Source of the DNA: Deinococcus aerius
GTDB taxonomy: Bacteria; Deinococcota; Deinococci; Deinococcales; Deinococcaceae
Reading direction: 5' to 3'
DNA: 64,000 nt
NCBI RefSeq assembly: GCF_002897375.1
Contig: NZ_BFAG01000010.1
Coordinates: 143,265 to 207,264, forward strand
Shown: positions 57,155 to 64,000 of the stretch, piece by piece
How positions within the stretch are numbered: position 1 is the first letter of the stretch
How the letters are laid out: every line of letters starts with the position of its first letter
Translations under genes and position numbers: made by a program
Notes under the pieces: model-generated
Seen by the model: only the letters and a program-made list of their open reading frames with translations
Told to the model about the DNA's origin: nothing
The model's database searches: none

Positions 57155-59611
57155 TCAGCGGGTGCCGACCCAGGTTGTCGCCTTGGCACCGCTGGGGAGG
57201 GAGCCGCCCGTGACGATCAGCTCGCCCCCGATCACGTCGGCGACCGGGGACTGCCGCGCGGCGGGCAGGGGCGTGAGGGCCGTCCAGGTGTCGGTCGCCG
57301 GGTTGTACTCGGAAACGTTGGCGACCTCCAGGGACTTTTGCGTCACCCCAGCCACCACCACGATCCGGCCATTCCACACCAAGGTCGAGGCATTGATATG
57401 GCCGAGCGGGAGCGGCAGGTTCGCGCGGGGGGTCCAGGTGTCGGTCGACGGATCATAGCGGTCGACGGAGGCCTGGTTGCCCGCCTGCTCGTCCCCGAGG
57501 TGCTGACCGCCGATGGCATAGATCTGCCCCCCGAGCGCCACCCCAGCGGTGTGGTTGCGCGGGTTGGGCATGGGCGCGGCACTCCTCCAGGCACTCCCCC
57601 CATCCAGGTTGAGCACCCAGTGGTCCGCCGAGTCCCGCAGGTAGATGCTGGTGTTGCTGAGGTTGCGCTCAACCCCGCCGAAGAAGTGAAGCTCGCGGCC
57701 CAGACGCACCAGGGCCCCCCCGCCCCTCGCCGCGGGCAGCGGCACTCCGGCGCTCCAGGCGTCAGTCGCCGCGTTGTACTTCCAGACACGGTCGGTCTGC
57801 GGCCCGGGATGGTTGCCCACGAACCCGCCCGCGATGTACACGGTCGTGCCGTCCACCGCCACCGCCCCGTGGGTGACGGGTTCGGGCATGGCGGTAACAT
57901 CGGCCCAGCGGTCCGCCGCGGGATCGTAGCTCTGGGACCGGGTGGTGGCCCGCAGGGCGCTGTCAAAGCCGCCGAACACGTACAGCCGCCCGTTCACCGC
58001 CGCCCCCTGCGCCTCGCTCACGGCCTTGAGGGCGTCGGCGCGCGGCGTCCACCTCAGCCCCGTCTCGGCCCGGGCGGCGGGCTTCACGTTACTCACCACA
58101 AAGACGTAGTCCTGGTAGTCCCCGTTGACGGCGGGCTCGAAGGCGACCAGGTAGCTGTTTTCCAGGGGCTGGCCCGCGCGGTTGTTCAGGGGGTAGATCC
58201 GCGCGGCGTGTTCGACCCGCGCCGTGTTGAGTTCGTCCTGGGTGTAGCTGTTCTGTGGGGCGTAGCTCGTGGCCCCCACGTACAGGCCGAAGGTGGCGCT
58301 GCCCGGGTCGAAGGTTTCCCGCCCGCCAGGGCTGACCGGCGGGTTGAGCCGCTGCTCCCCGCCCCGCGCGATCTCGGCGACCGGGTGCAGCGCGGGGCTC
58401 CCGCTCCCCGGCGTGTAGTACCCGAAGGGCAGGGGGTCATCGGGCGAGTAGCGGGCGACGGGACGCAGGGTGACCGGCCCCGGTCCCGCCTTGGTAAAGA
58501 GGGGGGCGAGCACCTCGTCGCCAATGGGGCCGGGCCCCGTGCCCAGGATGAGGTTCTTGCCCCCCACGTCGATGTCGTACCCCAGCGTCTGCACGATCTG
58601 CGCGAGGGGCGGCTCCAGGTTGCCCTGCTCGCCGCGGGCGCTCAGGCCGTACAGGCCCACAGTCTGGGCTGGCTTCCCCAAGGCGTCACTCGTCACGCGC
58701 AGCGCGGCCTGGAGCGCACCCACCTCATTGGGGGTGAAGCTCGTCGCCACCTCGGCGCTCGCGCCTGGGGGCAGGGTGAGCGGCCAGGCGGGCGGGTTGA
58801 CCAGGCGGAAGTCCGCGGCGTTTTTCCCCGTCAGCTCCACGCTGTTGATGCGCAGGGGGGCGCTGCCCCGGTTGCGCAGGGTCACGGCCTGGGGCGCGCC
58901 CGTGCTGTTCACGACGCCGCTGAAGATCTGCTCGGCGGGGGTGAGGTCCAGGACCTGACCCTGCGGCGGCGGGTTCGCCCCCGGGGTGCAGGTGCGCAGC
59001 ATGGGGCTTCCCCAGTCGGCGTGGTCGTGGGAGATGCCGTCGCCCGCGTCCGTTACGACCAGCCGCAGCTCGTCCTTGCCGCTCACGTCCACGCCCAGCG
59101 CCCTGGCCCCGTCGGTGCCGCGCATCACGCCGCTGTCATACAGCTTGGTGCCGTCCCCGTACACCTGGAACACCACGCTGCCCCGCTGCCCCACCTCGTC
59201 GTCCAGCCCCACGCTGGCCGTGAACTCCCGGCACTGGCCCGCCAGCGCAAAGGTCATGGCCGAGTTGGCGTGGGCCCCGAAGCCCCGGTCGAAGCGCACC
59301 CCGCCGATGCTCAGGGGGCCGCCGTCGTCCCCGTTGCGCTCGCCGTTGCTGCGGTTGCGCTCGATGGGTCCCCAGCCGCTCGTGGCGGAGGTCCAGGTCT
59401 CGTAACTGAGGTTGTTGTCCCCCGGGTTGATGGTCAGAGGTTGCAGGGCCGACCCGTCACTGCTCCAACTGTGGTCCAGCCCGTCGTAGACGAACTCCGC
59501 TCCCGAAGACGGGGCGGCGGCGGGCTGGGCACAGCCCACGAGCAGGGTGGCGATGACAAGGGCTCTTCCGGCGCGGCGCGGGGGGGCAACGGGAGTCCGG
59601 GGGCTCTTCAT
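57155..59611 (-). CDS. Lipoprotein with NPCBM, ASH-like and kelch-propeller domains
   Basis: The 818-residue product has a lipobox LVGC. An NPCBM domain at about residues 65-185 (GVRFDRGFGAHANSAMTFAL) closely resembles those of the 50267-53842 protein. An ASPM/SPD-2/Hydin-like Ig domain follows (VTLRNRGSAPLRINSVELTG), then an unassigned middle part, then about six kelch repeats (GRLYVFGGFDSAL, TVYIAGGFVGN, QIYAIGGQHLG). ATG 59611 has AAGGAG 7 nt upstream. It lies between two glycosyltransferase genes, so it probably contacts the exopolysaccharide at the cell surface. Confidence 0.82.
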   Translation of the reverse strand: MKSPRTPVAPPRRAGRALVIATLLVGCAQPAAAPSSGAEFVYDGLDHSWSSDGSALQPLTINPGDNNLSYETWTSATSGWGPIERNRSNGERNGDDGGPLSIGGVRFDRGFGAHANSAMTFALAGQCREFTASVGLDDEVGQRGSVVFQVYGDGTKLYDSGVMRGTDGARALGVDVSGKDELRLVVTDAGDGISHDHADWGSPMLRTCTPGANPPPQGQVLDLTPAEQIFSGVVNSTGAPQAVTLRNRGSAPLRINSVELTGKNAADFRLVNPPAWPLTLPPGASAEVATSFTPNEVGALQAALRVTSDALGKPAQTVGLYGLSARGEQGNLEPPLAQIVQTLGYDIDVGGKNLILGTGPGPIGDEVLAPLFTKAGPGPVTLRPVARYSPDDPLPFGYYTPGSGSPALHPVAEIARGGEQRLNPPVSPGGRETFDPGSATFGLYVGATSYAPQNSYTQDELNTARVEHAARIYPLNNRAGQPLENSYLVAFEPAVNGDYQDYVFVVSNVKPAARAETGLRWTPRADALKAVSEAQGAAVNGRLYVFGGFDSALRATTRSQSYDPAADRWADVTAMPEPVTHGAVAVDGTTVYIAGGFVGNHPGPQTDRVWKYNAATDAWSAGVPLPAARGGGALVRLGRELHFFGGVERNLSNTSIYLRDSADHWVLNLDGGSAWRSAAPMPNPRNHTAGVALGGQIYAIGGQHLGDEQAGNQASVDRYDPSTDTWTPRANLPLPLGHINASTLVWNGRIVVVAGVTQKSLEVANVSEYNPATDTWTALTPLPAARQSPVADVIGGELIVTGGSLPSGAKATTWVGTR

Positions 59612-59708
59612 GGACACACTCCTTGGGGACAGGCAAAAGGAGACGCAGGGACGCCGAGGACCTGGGGTACCGGGGGGCTTCTCGACCCGCGGCCCCTGGC
59701 CCCCAGCC

Positions 59709-60920
59709 TCACGAGAAGGAGCCGCGTGTGGGCAGGACCCCGGCCTGGCCGCGCCGTGTGGCGGCCTGCCGGTAGATGCCCAGCAGCTCCTCGACGTTGC
59801 GCCCGGCGGTGTAGCGGGTCTCGTACGCCTGCCGGGCGGCCGCGCGCATCCGGGCGTGCTCCCCCGGGTGGTCGAGCATCCACCGCACCTGCGCCGCCAG
59901 GTCGTCGGGGTCGCCCGGGCGGAAGAGCCGCCCCGTCACCCCGTGTTCGACAATCCCGGGCATGGAGCCGTGCCCGCTCGCCACGACCGGCAGCCCGGCC
60001 GCGAACGCCTCGAGCAGCGTCATCGGGAACCCCTCGTACCACTCCGAGGGAAAGACGAGCACCTTCGCCCCGCGCATCAGCTCCGCCACCCGGGCCGGAG
60101 GCTGACGGCCCAGCCACTCCACCCCCGGCAGGTCGCGGGCCGCCGCCTCGACCTGGGGGCCGAGGGGGCCGTCGCCCACCACGCGCAGGGGGAGCCATGC
60201 CCCCAGCTTACGCCAGGCCCGCAGCAGGGTCCCCGTGCCCTTTTCCGGGGAGAGGCGGCCCACGAACAGGGCGTAGGGCTCGGTGGGCTCCGGCCCCACG
60301 TCCTCGGCAGCCCCCGTCAGGAAGTTGGGCTTGACCACCAGCTTGTCCCCGGGCAGGCCACCCTCGATCAGCTTGCCGCGGGCGAACTCGGTCAGCGCCA
60401 CGTAGAGGTCCACGTGCCGCTCATAGGTTCGCAACAGGCGGTGGGTGGTGAGCATCGCCGCGACCACGCCGGATCCGGCCCGGCTGCCCCGGTAGCAGGC
60501 GTGCCGCACGGCGGGCCAGGGCGGGGTGCGGCCCACGCACGCCTCGCACACGTGGCCGTCCCGGAAGAGGGTGCCGTTCGCGCACAGCAGCCGGTAGTTG
60601 TGCAGGGTCTGCACCACCGCCGCCCCGCGCGCCCGCACGGCCCGGTACGCGGCGGGCGAGATCAGGGGAAAGGTATTGTGAAAATGCACCACCTCGCTGC
60701 CGTGCCGCTCGACCAGGTCGGCCAGCGTGCGCGCCGCCCGGGCATTCCACACCGTGCCCAGCGCGGTGCCCAGCCGGTTGCCCTCCCCGATGCTGTCATT
60801 GTGGACGGTATGGGTGACGACGTTCACCCCGTGCTCCCGCAGCGCCCCCGTCTCGGCGCGGAAGACCGCGTCCTCGCCGCCGCCCTGCTGGTAGAAGTTA
60901 TGCACCACGAGCACGTTCAT
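59709..60920 (-). CDS. GT4-family glycosyltransferase
   Basis: The 403-residue product begins NVLVVHNFYQQGGGEDAVFR and has a cysteine-containing segment (HVCEACVGRTPPWPAVRHAC) often seen in polysaccharide GT4 enzymes. The donor site is FVGRLSPEKGTGTLLRAW and FPSEWYEGFPMTLLEAFAAGLPVV. ATG 60920 lies 23 nt inside the end of the upstream glycosyltransferase gene, so the two are co-translated. Confidence 0.9.
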   Translation of the reverse strand: MNVLVVHNFYQQGGGEDAVFRAETGALREHGVNVVTHTVHNDSIGEGNRLGTALGTVWNARAARTLADLVERHGSEVVHFHNTFPLISPAAYRAVRARGAAVVQTLHNYRLLCANGTLFRDGHVCEACVGRTPPWPAVRHACYRGSRAGSGVVAAMLTTHRLLRTYERHVDLYVALTEFARGKLIEGGLPGDKLVVKPNFLTGAAEDVGPEPTEPYALFVGRLSPEKGTGTLLRAWRKLGAWLPLRVVGDGPLGPQVEAAARDLPGVEWLGRQPPARVAELMRGAKVLVFPSEWYEGFPMTLLEAFAAGLPVVASGHGSMPGIVEHGVTGRLFRPGDPDDLAAQVRWMLDHPGEHARMRAAARQAYETRYTAGRNVEELLGIYRQAATRRGQAGVLPTRGSFS

Positions 60921-62084
60921 GGCTTACTCCCTTCAGGTCGCCCCGCAGCAGGTCACGGTAGACGCCGCGGTACCCCTCCAGCATGCCGGGAAGCCCGAAC
61001 CGACGCTCGATCTCGCCCCGCGCCCCGCGCGCCAGCTCGCGAAACGGTTCCGGGTCGTCCACCACGGCGGCCAGGTGCCGGGCGAGCGCCCCCGTGTCCT
61101 CCGGCGGGGCGAGCAGCGGGTACTCCGCGGGCAGCACCTCCCGCAGCCCGGCGACATCGGTTGTCACGACGGGCGTGCCCGCGAGCAGCGCCTCACCCGC
61201 CAGCAGCCCGAAGCCCTCGAAGCGCGAGGGCATCAGCACCACGTCGAAGTCGGCCAGCACGCCGGAGAGCCCGGCCCGCGGCGGTCCCAGCGTGACCGGC
61301 CAGCGCAGGGAGGTGGTCTGAGCCCAGTCCCGCAGAAGGGACCCGAGGCTGCCCTCTCCCAGCACCGTCACCTCGGCGTCCCGGCTCGTGAGTGCGGCGG
61401 CCCGCTCCAGGATGGCGGGCAGCAGGTCGGCGCCCTTCTGGGGTTCGAGCCGGGCGGCGAACAGGACCCGGACTGGACCGGAAGACGGCGCCCGGGGCTC
61501 CCGCGGCCCGGCCAGGGTCACCGCGTTGTGAACGACGTGGCAGCGGTCACGGGGCAGCGCGGGCAGGGCGTGGCGGGCGCGGAAGTCCCGCAACCCCTCC
61601 AGGGCGGCCTGCGACACGGCCACGGCGCTGACCGGCGTGAGCTGACGCTCCACCCAGGCGCCGACGCGCTGCCAGACCGGCCAGAGGGTGGTGTTGTGGA
61701 TGGTCCGCACGGCAGCCGGGGAAGGCCCCCCCAGCCAACTATTCAGCCGGGCCGCCAGGGCGTACACCGCCTCGGGAATATCGGTGTGCAGGTGGACGAG
61801 GTCGGGCCGCGTGCGCCGCAGCAACAGGGCGAGTTTGACCGCCGCATGCAGGAGGCCGCCGCGTTTGACATCCAGCCGCGTGCCGCCGTGGACGGGGACC
61901 CCTAGCGCCGCGAGGCGGGAGGCCATCCCCCGCCCGATCTCGGTGTCGGCGACGCCGTAGACCGCGAAGAATTCGGCCCTGTACTCGCCGCCAAGCCCTC
62001 CGGCCAGCGAGATCGCCACCTCCTCGGCCCCGCCCAGGTCGAGGTGGGTGACGACGTGGAGGACGGCTGGCCTGCCCGCGCCCC

Positions 62085-62088
<4 letters not shown>
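60898..62088 (-). CDS. GT4-family glycosyltransferase
   Basis: The 396-residue product has the acceptor-side motif VLHVVTHLDLGGAEEVAISLAGG and the donor-side FAARLEPQKGADLLPAIL and MPSRFEGFGLLAGEALLAGTPVV. GTG 62088 overlaps the stop of the polymerase gene as GTGA. It is tightly coupled to the genes on either side in the exopolysaccharide operon. Confidence 0.9.
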
Positions 62089-63599
<1,511 letters not shown>

Positions 63600-63902
63600 A
63601 GCGCCGCTCCTTACCTCGCGCCGGGGTAGTTCCCACCTGGGAGCGCCTCCGGCTGCCGCCCCCCAGGTTCTCCTGGGGGCGACCCGCTCACACCGTATTC
63701 AGGGGGCGCTAAAGAAATATAAATAGCCCTTCCTCTTTCGACGTGTGCAGGACGTGTTCATGCTGGCCCAGCCGGCTCAGGACGCCGGGACGCGGGGGCA
63801 GGGGCACCGCCGCTCAACGAAAAATTTACGCTGCTCGTCACATCGTGGGGGGCACCACCAATCCACATTCCACGCAACTCGCAATCTTCTCAGGAGGAAA
63901 AG
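63600..63902. other. Divergent promoter region of the exopolysaccharide locus
   Basis: The 303-bp gap separates the minus-strand polymerase gene from a plus-strand lipoprotein gene. It contains a perfect 8-bp hairpin (CCCCCAGG/CCTGGGGG at 63660-63679) and an AT-rich patch at 63710-63725 (AAATATAAATA) that is the likeliest promoter area. AGGAGGAAAAG at its end is the ribosome binding site for 63903. Confidence 0.5.
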
Positions 63903-64000
63903 ATGAAGACAACCCCACGATGGCAGGGCCGCGCGGCGCTGCTGCTCGCCCCCCTGCTGGCGCTGGCCGCCTGCTCGAAAGCCCCCGCACCTGACACGAG
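63903..64000 (+). CDS. 5' end of a lipoprotein gene (partial)
   Basis: Thirty-two codons are present, encoding a lipoprotein signal (LLLAPLLALAACSKAP, lipobox LAAC). The gene continues beyond the window. AGGAGG lies 6 nt before the ATG. Its position opposite the exopolysaccharide operon would suit an export or surface protein, but the mature protein is not seen. Confidence 0.75.
   Translation, partial: MKTTPRWQGRAALLLAPLLALAACSKAPAPDT

Overview
The window (64 kb, very GC-rich) most likely comes from a Deinococcus chromosome or megaplasmid. The basis is gene content (DUF2239, several Deinococcus-type secreted lipoproteins, DHH phosphoesterase, short endonuclease V), many start codons lying 5-7 nt downstream of a TANNNT -10 box with no ribosome binding site (leaderless transcripts, typical of the genus), and a 17-bp palindrome at 16227-16243 that resembles the radiation/desiccation response motif bound by DdrO. 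No rRNA, complete tRNA, CRISPR array or complete insertion sequence was seen. The assignment is by recognition only.

Layout. 1-4.2 kb: end of an unknown gene, a LacI regulator, decayed sequence, glutaminyl-peptide cyclotransferase and an M15-like lipoprotein. 4.3-10.9 kb (minus): alpha-2-macroglobulin, a coupled HExxH peptidase and a LamG/calcium-repeat protein, with a DUF1175 (YfaT-like) protein nearby at 12.9 kb. 11.0-12.7 kb: a TetR repressor diverging from a glycosidase-like TIM-barrel protein across a perfect operator. 14.3-23 kb: ABC exporter, the small gene behind the RDRM-like site, a propeller lipoprotein, an SDR/FAD-oxidase/aldo-keto reductase group and a GAF-GGDEF-EAL protein. 23-28.7 kb: a more accessory-looking stretch with a pseudogene, a tRNA-like fragment, alcohol dehydrogenase, cytochrome P450, a VapBC-type toxin-antitoxin pair and a tyrosine recombinase. 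28.8-30.7 kb: an EAL protein coupled to a LOV-like-GGDEF protein. 31-34.9 kb: DHH phosphoesterase and two peptidoglycan hydrolases.

At 35.15 kb lies the second copy of a 129-bp structured repeat whose first copy is at 4.21 kb in opposite orientation. It sits next to an orphan HigA-type antitoxin whose toxin survives only as a C-terminal remnant. 35.7-48.5 kb holds mostly ordinary genes: ABC exporter, secreted hydrolase, endonuclease V, M3 oligopeptidase, DUF2239, AraC/VOC/DUF1801, a LysM-C39 protein, and a regulator divergent from an MFS exporter.

49-63.6 kb (all minus) is an exopolysaccharide locus: a Wzy/WaaL-type polymerase or ligase, three GT4 glycosyltransferases and a WbaP-type initiating phosphoglycosyltransferase. 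Interleaved with them are two large lipoproteins with sugar-binding NPCBM domains, one ending in a kelch propeller and the other in a sorbosone-dehydrogenase-like propeller, plus a WD40 propeller protein. This is the most system-like arrangement in the window. The RDRM-like site and the LOV-like c-di-GMP pair are the most interesting regulatory finds.
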